Of a stretch of 64,000 nt of DNA, positions 22,521 to 34,022 are shown in pieces. Source of the DNA: Cepaea nemoralis (lineage: Eukaryota; Mollusca; Gastropoda; Stylommatophora; Helicidae); assembly GCA_014155875.1 (NCBI GenBank), contig JACEFZ010018304.1, positions 163,501-227,500 on the forward strand. Reading direction: 5' to 3'. A model generated the notes under the pieces. That model had not been told where the DNA came from. It did no database searches and worked only from the letters and a program-made list of their open reading frames with translations. The position numbers and the translations under genes were made by a program. The stretch's first letter is position 1; every line of letters begins with the position of its first letter.

Positions 22521-22974
22521 CCCTTTATCCCCCAAAGGAGCCGAGGCCCTTACCCAACTTACACCAAAACGTTCCATAAGTCTCGCAGCTCTCTCCATCT
22601 TGTCTTTGTACTATTCATCTTCTCAGTATACTTTTAGGTTTCCCTCTATTTCTTTGCCCTTATCTTTAAGTCCTTATTTTTATTCAAGTTCATTGGATTT
22701 TTGCAGCTGAAGTTTTCTATGTGATGGGGTAGCCAGTCCTGTGCCACCCCTCCTAAGATGCCTCTTGTGACATGCATGACATGTTATTGTGTGACAATTC
22801 TTTGCTTTCCTGAAGGGCTGCACTCACATATGGCCAAGTGATGGATGTATTCACATTTCATGTCTCTGTGATAGGCCAGATTTGTTTCTGAACCGATTCA
22901 AACATGAACACCCCATTTGGACAGAAGGATATGTTGCCATACTAGTGTCATCATTGTTGTTCTTCTTCTTGTTG

Positions 22975-23270
22975 TTTTTCAGGTGCTAGCTCACTTTGAA
23001 CTCAAGCTTAGTCCATACACACTACTTCTAGAAGCATTGGGCTGAATTTTGCATTGGGATTAGTTTTCCCTATTACTAGTGTCCCTCGCCATCAGGTGAA
23101 CCCACTCACTTCAAAGGTACTTGTAATTTATGTCCTCAAGTCAAAGACATGAAGTCAACATTTTAGTCCAATTGTCTGGTCTAGGGGTTGAACACCTTAC
23201 TTCGGCATCAGCACACTGGATGCTTAAGCGTGTGCATTCTTATCCATTCAACATGCTGACTTCCTAGGGT
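22975..23270 (-). mobile_element. tRNA-derived SINE, family 1, copy B
   Basis: On the minus strand: AGCATG..TGAATGGATAAG-like head, tgctgatgccgaagtaaggt, box B-like GTTCAACCCC, and the shared body (gatggcgagggacactagta). It ends near tgagttcaaagtgagc. Confidence 0.75.
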
Positions 23271-23510
23271 CATGTTATTTGTTTCCGAGGCGAAGGGGTT
23301 AGGGACGCAGTTTGTATTCCTACATACCCGCGTTCAAAACCAGCTGTGTGTGATTTGGTAGCAGACCACCTTACGTTGGTTTTTATGAAATGGTATGGGT
23401 GCCGGTCGTTCACAAAGCAAACTACTGAACGCTAACTTGCCCAGGATTCACAAACAGCCAAAGAATGCTGGGGTTGATTGCTACATCCTGTATAGGATAT
23501 GCAACTAACT
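23271..23510 (+). mobile_element. SINE family 2, opposite orientation
   Basis: The plus strand starts with gaggcgaaggggttagggac, a good tRNA box A, then gcgttcaaaaccagctg as box B region. It continues through tttggtagcagaccacctta to the 3' end ggatatgcaactaac. It abuts the family 1 copy head to head. A further fragment in the other orientation is at 23717-23815. Confidence 0.7.
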
Positions 23511-23989
23511 TGACTTCATGGTATCTTCCGCAATTTCAATGCTCAGCGAACGGAAATTTACATTATAATACTAGTTCATTTGATTATGAGAAGACAAAAA
23601 CTGGAACATGTTGTGACAACCGGAAAGATGTTACCTCAGTGATATTACACATTTGACCTTATTGACATTACAAATCTACAAATTACTACAATTTATCTCA
23701 ATAAGTTTCAAAGTGAGCTGCATATCCTTTACAGGACGTTGCAGTCAACCTGGACATCTTTGGGTTGTTTGTGAGTTCTTGGCAAGTTTACATTCAGTAG
23801 TTTGGCATTGTTCAGGTCTTGTTTGGTTGAAACGTACGATTTGTTTGGCACTGAATCAGTTAACCAAATGTAAACACATTACGTGACGGGTGGTGCTCAC
23901 AGGGCAGAGCCGGGCATACATCACACGAAGCTTGGGCTTCCTCATCCAGAGCCGGGCATACATCACATGAAGCTTGGACTTCCTCATCC

Positions 23990-24530
23990 AGTGCCTTGTC
24001 GGCTGGCGTGGACAACATGCCTCTCCACAAATTATGATCTCCGATGTCATGGATCAATTTATGTGTTGACCCCCTTCCGTGCCTTGATACAAGACTGTCA
24101 AGGATCTCCTCACGCTGTCTTCCTCTATCTCTATTTCTGCAAATCTTTCCAGTTGTCACAACGTGTTGTAGTGTTTGTCTTCTTATAACATAGCCAAAAA
24201 ACAACGACTGCCTCAATCTGATGTATGTGATAAGTTGTCTTTGCGACTCAGATTCCCTTAAAACATCCTGATTGCTCTTTGTGGCTGTCCAATTAATTTT
24301 CAGATTTCTTTTATAAAACCACATCTCCATGGCTTCCAGTCATTTTTTTCATCTGTTTACTAATTGTCCAGGATTCGCAGCCGTGTGTTAAAACTGTTTC
24401 TATGTAACATGCGAGAACTCATTTTCTAACTTTCAAGGACAGTGACTTATTGCACAAATGTTCTTCATTTGAGAGAATGCAGTTTTTGCTTGTCCTAATG
24501 TGTTCTTGATCTCATTCCCCATTATAATTT
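23990..24530 (-). mobile_element. RTE-like C-terminal tail
   Basis: The minus strand reads KNWTATKSNQDVLRESESQR-like, then QSLFFGYVIRRQTLQHV, TTGKICRNRDRGRQREEILD, SLVSRHGRGSTHKL, HDIGDHNLWRGM. It matches 29757-30035 and 38870-39085. Only part of it is open. Confidence 0.8.
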
Positions 24531-24574
24531 GAGCTAGTATATGTACAATTCTATACAGAAAAGCAACAACTTAC

Positions 24575-24833
24575 GCAACTCAGCTCGAGACAGAAAATTC
24601 TCTCGCAGTTTGATCTCCTGGATCCGCTCATGAACGGCCGCGGAAGAGGCGCCGCTGGCCAGCCGACCCCGGCTGCTGCCACCACTGCTGCCGAACTCGC
24701 TGGAGTTGACGGCGGGAGTGGTGATGATGGTACCGTTGCTGTACTGGAGGAGGTTGGGGTTGGAAGCACTGGAGTGAAGGCGCTCTGACGGCGGCGACAA
24801 CAACAGGTTTGTGGCAGAGGTATGGGAGACACC
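24575..24833 (-). CDS. OSBPL3/6/7: ORP exon 9: Ser-rich linker and helical region
   Basis: 259 bases, 86 codons plus one base, acceptor cctaacccag, donor GTAAGT. It encodes GVSHTSATNLLLSPPSERLH, SSASNPNLLQYSNG, a Gly/Ser/Ala-rich stretch, then VHERIQEIKLRENFLSRAEL. The RLHSS..SNPNL block matches vertebrate ORP3/6 (RLHSSNPNL). The single leftover C joins TT of exon 10 to give Leu, so phase agrees. It is GC-rich compared with its AT-rich surroundings, as expected for coding DNA here. Confidence 0.96.
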
Positions 24834-25098
24834 CTGGGTTAGGAATATTTAACAGATATAACAATGTTGCAATAACAGAGCAATACACACTGATAAATAT
24901 CTTTATTTAACCAAGATACAGTGTTGTTGTAAAATAAACAGTTTCAGGGCACTTGACAATATGCATCACAACAACGTAACATAACAGTTATAAATATGTT
25001 AAGCTACAAGCGATGGTGTCATGGTTGCCAACATGTGTTTATGATTATTACTAATACAATTAGTGGAACTGCGATAAAGCTGTGGAAATGTAAACAAT

Positions 25099-25407
25099 AT
25101 AGAATAACACAAAGTAATGCAGCTTTACAGAACAGAATTGTAAAAAATTCAGGATGTTACTCACAGCTTAGGATTTTGAGATAAGTAGCAAACAAAATTT
25201 CTTGTCAAAGTTTAATTTTCTCTTCACGGTTCTAATTCTTTTCATCCTTCTCATCCCATTCTTATGCTTTAGTGTAGTCACTGGAGGGCTTTCCCCGTGA
25301 TTATATGTTGTGTTTTGTGTATGTATTTGTTTGCTGAAGAAGGCTGTATTTTCTTAATTCTGTTCTGCAAATCTACATTACTTTGTGTTATTTTATATTA
25401 TTATTAC
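25099..25407. repeat. Inverted repeat, about 50-base arms
   Basis: Bases 25099-25150 (agaataacacaaagtaatgc, acagaacagaatt) pair with the reverse complement of 25355-25407 (aattctgttctgcaaatcta, actttgtgttatt), with about 200 bases between. The left flank (ttagtggaactgcgataaagc) resembles 63918-63945, so it is a dispersed foldback-like repeat. Confidence 0.7.
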
Positions 25408-25420
25408 TATCATCCTGGAA

Positions 25421-25727
25421 GGTCCGCATGGCCGAATAGGTAAGAACACGTGTTCTGAAACATCTGGTGTGCTGATGCCGAGGTAAGCGGTTCAACCCCT
25501 ACACCGGACAGTTGGACTAAAATATTAACCTGTCGTCCTTGACGTGGGGACATTAATTACAAGTACCTCTGAAGTCGGAGTGGGTTTGCCTGATGGCGAG
25601 GGACACTGTTAATAGGGAAAACTAATCCACAAACAAAATTCAGTCCATCACTACTATAAATAATGTGTATGGACTACACTTGAGTTCAAAGCGAGCGAGC
25701 ATTAAAAAAAAAAAACAACAACAAAAC
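25421..25727 (+). mobile_element. tRNA-derived SINE, family 1, copy C (most complete)
   Basis: Starts GGTCCGCATGGCCGAATAGG (box A region), then ctggtgtgctgatgccgagg, box B GGTTCAACCCC. The body follows (gcctgatggcgagggacact, aatccacaaacaaaattcag, gtatggactacacttgagtt) and it ends in an A-rich tail at 25705-25727. Class II tRNA-like spacing suggests a tRNA-Leu or tRNA-Ser ancestor. Confidence 0.85.
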
Positions 25728-25749
25728 TATTATCCTATATAACTAGTTA

Positions 25750-26000
25750 CACATTGTTAATGTACAACATTAATGCACTTCATTAAAGAACAATACATCA
25801 AATGATTTGGCCACCTCGAAAAAAGCCCTGATACCATCTGCCGCAAAGAGCCACATTGAAGAAATATACTGGATATAGAGCAAAGGGAAAACCATGTAAA
25901 AGATGGAGTGGTGGTAGCAAGAGCAGCCTTAGAGAAATGAAAGCCAATATACAAAGAGGTTTATAAAGAGCACAAAAAATATCTTTACATCTCATCCCAA
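25750..26000 (+). mobile_element. RTE-like C-terminal tail ending in a GAA tract
   Basis: The plus strand reads FGHLEKSPDTICRKEPH, then RAKGKPCKRWSGGSKSSLRE and MKANIQRGL, stop. The FGHL and basic-KRW layout is that of the other tails. The (GAA)n tract begins about 100 bases after the stop. Confidence 0.65.
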
Positions 26001-26021
26001 CACTTCACAGAGGTGGAGGAG

Positions 26022-26108
26022 GAGAAAGAAGAAGAAGAAGAAGAAGAAGAAGAAGAAGAAGAAGAAGAAGAAGAAGAAGAAGAAGAAGAAGAAGAAGAAG
26101 AAGAAGAA
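26022..26108. repeat. (GAA)n, about 28 units
   Basis: An almost uninterrupted GAA run in an intron of the ORP gene (TTC in gene sense). It follows a retrotransposon tail, so it may be that element's terminal repeat after expansion. Bases 26109-26730 show nothing recognisable. Confidence 0.97.
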
Positions 26109-26734
26109 TGTACAACACTGAATAATAGATAGAAATAACAGCTGCTTATTTATATATGTGTTTATCTGACTCCCCAACTTCTCCATATCTACCACAGGGA
26201 ATTGATCTCACCCCTCCCACTCCAGTGACTCTACTAGATTCTGCACCTTACCCAGCTGTTTGATGTTAAACACCACACCGTTAACCCATATTCCACGTAC
26301 GGTCATATGCTCTGTTGATACACTGTGGTAACCATTCTTCCGCTGGCTCCCCATGTGGCTGGCTGCACAAAGTTTTCTCAGGATGGTTGTCTTCCTTGTG
26401 GTTTGTAGTAATACTTTACTGATGTATGTCAGCCTGTCATCACATGTTACTCCTAGCTATGTAAGTTCTTCATCTTCTCTTAGGAGTATTCCATGGATCT
26501 GGATGATGCCTGCCTTTTGTTTTGGGGACATGGTGAAGAGAGTGTGCTATATTTCCCTGTGTTTATGCAGCCACATTATCTATTTGCTCATGCAGCAATG
26601 CATCTACAGCTCTTTATAGCAGTCTGGTGGCCACTGATGCATGTTCGTGTGTGCTCCATAGAACCTGGTCATCAGCACACACTGCCACTTTAATTCCATG
26701 TGGTAGGTCATTGATGGAAATTAGCAATACTGTT

Positions 26735-27125
26735 ATAATCAATAGAACACACTAGTGCAATCAGCAGACATCTCAACCATAATCATCAGAAATATTTATT
26801 GCAATCAACAGAAATCTACTCTAGTCAACAGAAATCTCTTTTATAATCAACAGAAATCTCTATCATAATCAACAGAAATCTCTGTTTTAAACAAGTCTCT
26901 GTCATAAACAACAGAAATCTCTGTCGAAAACAACAACATCACTTCCTGTTATTAACAACAGAAATCTGTCCAAAAAAAATAACATAACTCTGTCTTAAAC
27001 AACAGATAAACTCTGTTGTAAACAACTCTGTCGTAAACAATAGAAATCTCTGTTGAAAAACAATAGAAATCTCTGTTGAAAAACTACATAACTCTCTGTT
27101 GTAAACAACAGAAATCTGTGCTGAG
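26735..27125. repeat. About 20-25-bp minisatellite (aacagaaatctctgt)
   Basis: Imperfect units such as ataatcaacagaaatctcta and gtaaacaacagaaatctctg. Spacing varies. Bases 27126-27536 show nothing recognisable. Confidence 0.85.
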
Positions 27126-27536
27126 TATCTGACATGTTATAAATGAGGTCATCATATATAAAACCAATGGGAGCAGATAAAACAAAAATGCAGAGGTTAA
27201 ACATAAACGGCATTAGGAACCTATGGCACAACACCAACAAACAACGACAAGTAGAAATTGTGGGAACATGCGCTTTTCCTGTGGCAACAAACAAATAGGA
27301 AACATGGACCATTTTGCCACCACAAAGGAAAAATATTGAAAACTAAGAAACACATTCAGAATTAAACTGAAGAACAGTCAGAAACACACTGAAAACTAAA
27401 ATCAGATATATAATTATAAATACACAGAGAAATACAATCAGAAAGTTCTCAAATGAATGAGGTAAAAATAAAATACATCATATTAATTTACATGGGAAAA
27501 TATTATCTATGGATGACATTTGATAGATAGTTTAAA

Positions 27537-27790
27537 GTTAGTGGCATATCCTTTACAGGATGTCGCAGTCAACCCCAATATTTTTTGCTGTTTGTGGTTC
27601 ACTAGACAAGTTTACATTCAGTAGCTTGCCATTGCTTTTGGAACAAACAATGCTCATACCACTGTATGAAACTCAGAGCAAGGCGGTCTGCTTCCAAATG
27701 GCCTGGAGCTGTGTTTCAACTGTGGTTTGCAGGATTTCGAATCATGTTCGTAATCCCTTCACTGTAGCGACGATTTGATGGACAGTTGTT
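27537..27790 (-). mobile_element. SINE family 2
   Basis: From ggcatatcctttacaggatg to ttcgtaatcccttcactgta; the head is at the high-coordinate end. Bases 27791-28130 are AT-rich with repeated ctggaaaata and no gene. Confidence 0.7.
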
Positions 27791-28139
27791 AAAAATAAGA
27801 ATATAAAACACTGGAAAATATAGTTAGAAAATATGAAAAGTAAAATATACTGGAAAATACATATCATTAAATAGTAACAATAATATGCAATGGAAAATAT
27901 GGATAATAAGAAAATATTAAATATATACTGGAAACTATTTTAGTAGGAAATAAAAACACACATAGGTAGGTCAGGTGACCAACTCCATTGTCCAGCCCAG
28001 GAAATCTCCAGAAATAAAAAAAAAATATCTGGTACCAAGTTGGCATATTAGCAGATAGAGAAATGTGCTGATAATGTCACAAGCATGGTCAGACATAGGT
28101 TAAATGCTTGGGCTCATCACCTGTCAAGTGAGGGAAAGA

Positions 28140-29272
28140 ATGGCCACCGGTTTGAAGAAAATGAAGAAGGAGGAGGAGAAGGATGGGGTGAGGAGGAAGA
28201 GAAAGATAGAGGGACATGGAGGAAGAGAAGGATATGATAGAGGAGAAAAGGGATAGGGGGAGGAGGGGAAGAAGGATAGGGAAGGAGGAGGAAGAGAAGG
28301 ATAGGGGACATGAGGAGGATAGGAGGAGGAGAATAAGGACAGTGTCGGAGGAGAAGGATGATACAGGAGGAGGAGAAGTATAGGGGGAAGAAGAAAAGGA
28401 TAATGGGAGGAGAAGGAGAAGTATATGGGGAGGCGGAGAAGTATATGGGGAGGAGAAGGATAGGGGAGAGGAGGAAGAGAAGGTTAGGGGAGGAGAAATT
28501 TAGGGGTGGAGAAAGATAGGGGAGGAGGAGGAGGAGGATAGCGGGAGGAGGAGAAGGATAGAGGGAGGAGATGAAGGATAGGGGAGGAGGAGGAGAAGGA
28601 TAGGGGAGGAGGAGAAGGATAGGGGGAGGAGAAGGATGCAGAGGAGAAGGATAGGGAGAGGAGGGGGAGAAGTATAGGGGATGAGGAGAGGGATAGGGGA
28701 GGAGGAGGATAGGAAGAGGAGAAATTAAAGGGAGGAGGACAGGGGGAGGAGAAATTTAGGAGAGGAGGATAGGGGTTGGAGGAGAAGGATAGGGAGAGGA
28801 GGGGGAGAAGTATAGGGGATGATGAGAGGGATAGGGGAGGAGGAGGAGGATAGGGGAAGGAGAAATTTAAGGGAGGAAGATAGGGGTTGGAGGAGGAGAA
28901 GGATATGGAGAGGAGGGGGAGAAGTATAGGGGATGAGGAGAGGGATATGGGAGGAGGAGGATAGGGGGAATAGAAATTTAGGGGAGGAGGATAGGGGAGG
29001 ATAAGGATAGGGGGAGGAGAAGAAGGAGAGGAGGAGGAGGAGGAGAAGGATAGAGAGATGAGATGAAGGATAGAGGGAGAAGAAAATAGGGGAAGGAAGA
29101 GGATAGGGAAGGAGGAGAAGGATAGGGAAGGAGGAGAAGGATAGGGGAGGTGAAGGATATGGGAAGAGAAGAAGGATATGGGAGGAGAAGGATAGGGGTT
29201 GGAGGAGAGGGATAGGGGGAGGAGGAGAAGGATAGGGGGAGGAAGAGAAGGATAGGGGGAAGAAGAGAATGT
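28140..29272. repeat. 1.1-kb polypurine tract (GGAGGAGAAGGATAGGG)n
   Basis: The plus strand is almost pure A/G for about 1,130 bases, with imperfect 13-30-base units of ggaggagaaggatagggg. Gene-sense RNA here would be polypyrimidine. The minus-strand frame of Ser, Pro and Leu is compositional. Confidence 0.97.
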
Positions 29273-29756
29273 TCATATAAATGAAAATAGTTGCCTGGAA
29301 ATAAAAATAATGGCTAGTAATTGTTATAAAAATCCTGGCCAGCAGAAACAAGCAAACTAGTGACGTTGTGAGCCATGCGGTTGAGATTACCAATGTACAC
29401 ATTCAATGTCCATGACCAATGTACACATCCAATGTCCATGACCAACAATGTTGAGATCTAGCACCAGACAGGTATGAGCAGAAAATGTAGCCAAAGTTGT
29501 GTGCTAGCATTCTAGCTAGGCTAAGGTAGCCATTCAGCAATATTCACAGCGATGGTTTCCTGTCATATAATTTAACAAAGAAGACAGAAATAAGAGAATG
29601 CACACATTTTTGCCTGGCATATTTCACTGTATCTCAGTAGGAGCAGACTACAGAATTAGCTATGATATGAAGTGAACAGATCAATCGTTATTTTTTGGCT
29701 GAATTAAAAAATGTCCCTATTTACAATAGGCTAAGTTGGTGAGTTTTTTTTTTTTT

Positions 29757-30035
29757 AAAATTCCAAAGACAACTTTTCACAAACATCAAAAAGACGCAGT
29801 CTTCATATTTTGGACACATTATGAGAAGAAAAGAATACAGGAACATGTAGTGACCATTGGAAAGATTTGCAGAAAGAGAGACAGAGAAAGACAAGGAGGG
29901 AAAATTCTTGACGGTCTTGTGTCATGGCACGGAAGGGAGTCAACACATGAATTGATCCATGCCATCGGCCAAGGATCGCAAGATGTGGAGAAGCATTATC
30001 GCCCATGCCAGCCACATGGCACTTGGTGATGATGG
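29757..30035 (+). mobile_element. RTE-like C-terminal tail
   Basis: The plus strand reads KTTFHKHQKDAVFIFWTHYE, VVTIGKICRKRDRERQGGKI, LDGLVSWHGRESTHELIHAI and GTW near 30028, ending gatgatggg. It is the counterpart of 23990-24530. A fragment of SINE family 4 follows (about 30055-30182). Confidence 0.8.
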
Positions 30036-30182
30036 GTACACATATGTGGTTGTATTGGGCATGTGGTGCTAGACTCACATTTTTTATAGACCAAGCACTC
30101 GAGGGGTGTTGTGGTCATATCAGGTCGACCGCCTTCACTGCCCTAGACATTTCATGGTACCCGTTTTAGGCGGGATTCACCT

Positions 30183-31030
30183 ATGTACACATCCAATGTC
30201 CATGACCAATGTACACATTCAATGTCCATGACCAATGTACACATCCAATGTCCATGACCAACAATGTACGCATCCAATGTCCATGACCAATGTACACATC
30301 CAATGTCCATGACCAACAATGTACGCATCCAATGTCCATGACCAATGTACACATCCAATGTCCATGACCAACAATGTACGCATCCAATGTCCATGACCAA
30401 TGTACACATCCAATGTCCATGACCAACAATGTATGCATCCAATGTCCATGACCAATGTACACATCCAATGTCCATGACCAATGTACACATCCAATGTCCA
30501 TGACCAATGTACACATCCAATGTCCATGACCAATGTACACATCCAATGTACACATCCAATGTCCATGACCAACAATGTACATATCCTATGTCCATGACCA
30601 ATGTACACATCCAATGTCCATGACCAACAATGTACACATCCAATGTCCATGACCAACAATGTACACATCCAATGTCCATGACCAACAATGTACACATCCA
30701 ATGTCCATGACCAACAATGTACACATCCAATGTCCATGACGAATGTACACATCCAATGTCCATGACCAACAATGTACACATCCAATGTCCATGACGAATG
30801 TACACATCCAATGTCCATGACCAACAATGTACACATCCAATGTCCATGACCAACAATGTACACATCCAATGTCCATGACCAACAATGTACACATCCAATG
30901 TCCATAACCAATGTACACATCCAATGTCCATGACCAACAATGTACACATCCAATGTCCATGACCAACAATGTACACATCCAATGTCCATGACCAACAATG
31001 TACACATCCAATGTCCATGACCAATGTACA
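30183..31030. repeat. 26/29-bp minisatellite, about 30 copies
   Basis: The unit accaatgtacacatccaatg plus tccatg, with an optional aca insertion (29 bases). A two-copy outlier lies at 29394-29448. The 370-codon minus-strand frame (MDIGCVHCWSWTLD) exists because units avoid stops in that frame; it has no coding features. Confidence 0.97.
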
Positions 31031-31079
31031 CAATGTGCTTCTAAGGTAGTCAAAGGTCTTTTGCTTACACAGATTCATC

Positions 31080-31150
31080 ACCATGCCTGGGGAGGATGGA
31101 GTGGCAGGGAGTGACCACAGGATCTGACCAACACTCAGGACTTTGAGGAA
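31080..31150 (+). mobile_element. RNase H LINE 3' UTR fragment
   Basis: It contains ggagtggcagggagtgacca, ggatctgaccaacactcagg and aaggccagatggacac, matching 6405-6465. Bases 31151-31497 show nothing else. Confidence 0.6.
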
Positions 31151-31497
31151 AGGCCAGATGGACACAGAGAAATACACCAGGCAATAAAATGTGCAATCTT
31201 TCTTTATGACTTTTTGATTGAAATTCAGCAATATGTCTAAACCTGTATGTGAACAGCCTTTCAAAAGTTGTATATAAGCAATCTAGTGAAAACTGTGCAC
31301 ATGTAGAATATGTGGCAAACTATAAGCAATATAGTGACAATGTGCAGGTGAAGTTGAAGCTATGATTATGCTGTACAGTTCAAGTGGTGATATGACTATA
31401 ACAAAGCTATGCTTATGCTGAACAGAACAAGCTATATAAGGCAATAATGCTAGCTACTTTGTAAACAATAACACTAAAGTCACATTCAAATCTATGT

Positions 31498-31725
31498 GAG
31501 AATCTTCATGGCATAGTGGTTATGCCGCCTGCCCCACATTCTGATTGTTGTGGGTTCGATTTCACCATTCGGTTCACAAGTGCAATTTTCTCAAAGACTC
31601 CTGGGGGTTGTCTTAGGAGGGTACGGAGTTCATGCTCTGAGCGATGCTTTTGTCAGGTCGCCCTGTGGACCGAGCTATACGGGATAAAACCCGGTGAATT
31701 GAAGGTGATCTTCTGGCCTTTTAAA
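31498..31725 (+). mobile_element. tRNA-derived SINE, family 3, copy A
   Basis: The head has box A TGGCATAGTGGTTATGCC and box B GGTTCGATTTC 34 bases on, close to a real tRNA. The body follows (gcaattttctcaaagactcc, ggagttcatgctctgagcga, gggataaaaccc) and ends near ggccttttaa. Copy B is at 61324. Confidence 0.8.
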
Positions 31726-31924
31726 CCTGTTTTCTAGTTTAAATCAAAGAAATCACAAACAAGAGATTGCATATTGTGTTGCCTGGCATATTGTGTTGCC
31801 TGGCATATTTCGCTGCATCTCATCAGGTACATAAAAGGGACCCATTTATTCATTTCATTCTATGCATATTATGCATGTGGAGTGGCGCCGCAGGCAGCAG
31901 ATCACACAGTCCAAGACTGCCCAA

Positions 31925-32470
31925 ATTCCGACATATCTAGGCAAACCTTCTGGTCTAGAGAGACGACAGTGGAAGATAAAATCTATGGACCACTGAGTGA
32001 ACTAAACAAAGACAGTTACATTCATACAAGAAAGAACATTGCAGGTATAGATAAATTTCAATAGGAATTGCTAAAAATGCTTTCAGCAGCATGATATCAG
32101 TATGAACATCTAGAGAGATAAACAGCGTATTAAAAATGAGAACTGTCAAATGTTGTGAATATTCAACACTATTGTATGGTGCGGAAACCGGAACATTGAA
32201 CAAGCAACTAGAAAGTCAAATAGGGGCCCTGGAGATGTGGATATACAGACAAATATGTCGTATTTCAGGTCTAGAGAAACAACGGTGGAAGATCAACTCT
32301 ATGGATCACTGAGTGAACTAAAAAAGACAGTTACATTCATACAATCAACAACATTGCAGACACAGACAAATTTCAAGCGAACAAAAGAAGAAGAAGAATT
32401 CACTTCCAAATTCTGCAATATGCTCCTGTTGAATCGCAGCAAAATATGCCAGGGAAGACAATCTACAACT
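31925..32470 (+). mobile_element. RTE-like fragment with an internal duplication
   Basis: The segment ggtctagagagacgacagtg to acagttacattcatacaa (31950-32030) recurs at 32268-32345. Between them the frame reads SVLKMRTVKCCEYSTLLYGA, ETGTLNKQLESQIGALEMWI, YRQICRISGLEKQ, the CETWTL region of RTE tails. Frames are broken. Bases 32471-32860 show no gene. Confidence 0.7.
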
Positions 32471-32867
32471 ATTGTTTATGACATCTTTGTTGAAAGTTGT
32501 ATTCCAAAGCTGTATTGAAACAACGCAGCTAGAGTAATATAGATGAATTTGTATCTGAATAATATCACCTAAATGTCGTTTTCACAATGCAGCTTTAGCT
32601 GCATATAAACGGGTTTAAAAGGTTTAAAGGGAATTTGAAGGCAAGAGGGTTGACTTAACTGTGACAGGTTTGACCCCATATGGCTCAGTCTATTTCTGCA
32701 GATTGGCCTGCTGAAAGTGTCACACAGAGCACGAACTCTGTAGCTCTAGTGGTGACCCTCATGAGGTCTCAGAAAACAATTGCACTAATGAACCGAATGG
32801 CGGAGTCGTCCAAAAACAAACCCATGACCTTTGGAGTGCAATACAGGTGTCTTGATCCCTTTTCCAT

Positions 32868-33700
32868 TCCCAAAGCCTCTACTATATCAAATGTTACATT
32901 TCCAAACCCCCTACTATATCAAATGTTACATTTCCAAAGCCCCTACTATATCAAATGTTACATTTCCAAAGCCCATACTATATCAAATGTTACATTTCCA
33001 AAGCCCATACTATATCAAATGCTGCATTTCCAAAGCCTCTACTATATCAAATGTTACATTCCCAAAGCCTCTACTATATCAAATGTTACATTTCTAAAGT
33101 CCCTACTATATCAAATGTTACATACCCAAAGCCACTACTATATCAAGTGTTACATTCTCAAAGCCCCTACTGTATCAAATGGCACATTTCTAAAGTCCCT
33201 ACACTATATCAAATGTCACATTTCAAAGTCCCTACTATATCAAATGTCACATTTCTAAAGTCCCTACTACATCAAATGTTACATTCCCATAACCCCTACT
33301 AAATCAAGTGTTACATTTCCAAAGTCCCTACCATATCAAATGTTACATTCCCATAGCCCCTACTATATCAAGTGTTACATTCCCAAAGTCCCTACCATAT
33401 CAAATGTTACATTTCCCAAGTTCCTCCTATTTCAAATATAATGTCCCCAAAGCCCCTACTACATCAAATATTACATTCCCAAATTCCCTACTGTATCAAA
33501 TGTTTTACATTCCAAAATCCCTCCTATACCAGATGCTACATTCCAAAAGTCACACCTTTATCAATACGTTATATTATCTAAACTCTCGTATATCAAATAT
33601 GTTCCCAAAGTATCTCCCACATGAAATATTTTACATGTCCAAAGTCCCTCTTACACAGAATATTATAAACACCCACAGTTCCACTCACATCAAACATTAT
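32868..33700. repeat. 31-bp minisatellite decaying rightward
   Basis: The unit ctactatatcaaatgttaca plus tttccaaagcc repeats with 31-32-base spacing. Copies are nearly identical at the left and increasingly diverged after about 33400. All three plus frames have long artefactual reading frames. The array ends about 200 bases from the donor of the exon at 33906. Confidence 0.96.
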
Positions 33701-33905
33701 ATTCCTATATTTGTCCGACATTAATTCTAAAATAATAATGTTCCTCAAAATGGAAGTGCAAAACATAGTGGAAACAATCAGGAGACACAAACATGAACAT
33801 TAATAACACTTTTGAACATGTAAATGACACCAATAAGGGAAGGTAACCCAATAAAAAAAAACAATTACAAAAGAGGACAAACACTGACCCATACACCGAT
33901 CTTAC

Positions 33906-34022
33906 ACTGTGTCTGAAGAGTGGTCCGCCACCAATACTATCACTCTTGCGCTCCCTACGTTTATTGGGGCGGAACCCTCGCTTCTTGCGGACAACAACAT
34001 CAGAATCGGAGCTGTCAGTCCT
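33906..34022 (-). CDS. OSBPL3/6/7: ORP exon 8: basic linker
   Basis: 39 codons, phase 0 to 0, acceptor tcacgcccag, donor GTAAGA. It encodes RTDSSDSDVVVRKKRGFRPN, KRRERKSDSIGGGPLFRHS. A strongly basic segment after an acidic-serine start; vertebrate ORP3/6 have a comparable DKRVTRRWRTKS region at this place. Splice sites and phases on both sides agree, though sequence conservation is modest. Confidence 0.88.

Noticed and set aside
28725..29402. 225-codon Ser/Pro/Leu frame
   Set aside because: Produced by the polypurine tract; composition only.
30152..31264. 370-codon minus-strand frame (MDIGCVHCWSWTLD)
   Set aside because: It follows the 26/29-bp minisatellite exactly and breaks at its edges; overlapping frames also stay open.
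32680..33724. Overlapping frames up to 192 codons with YYIKCYISK repeats
   Set aside because: 31-bp minisatellite.
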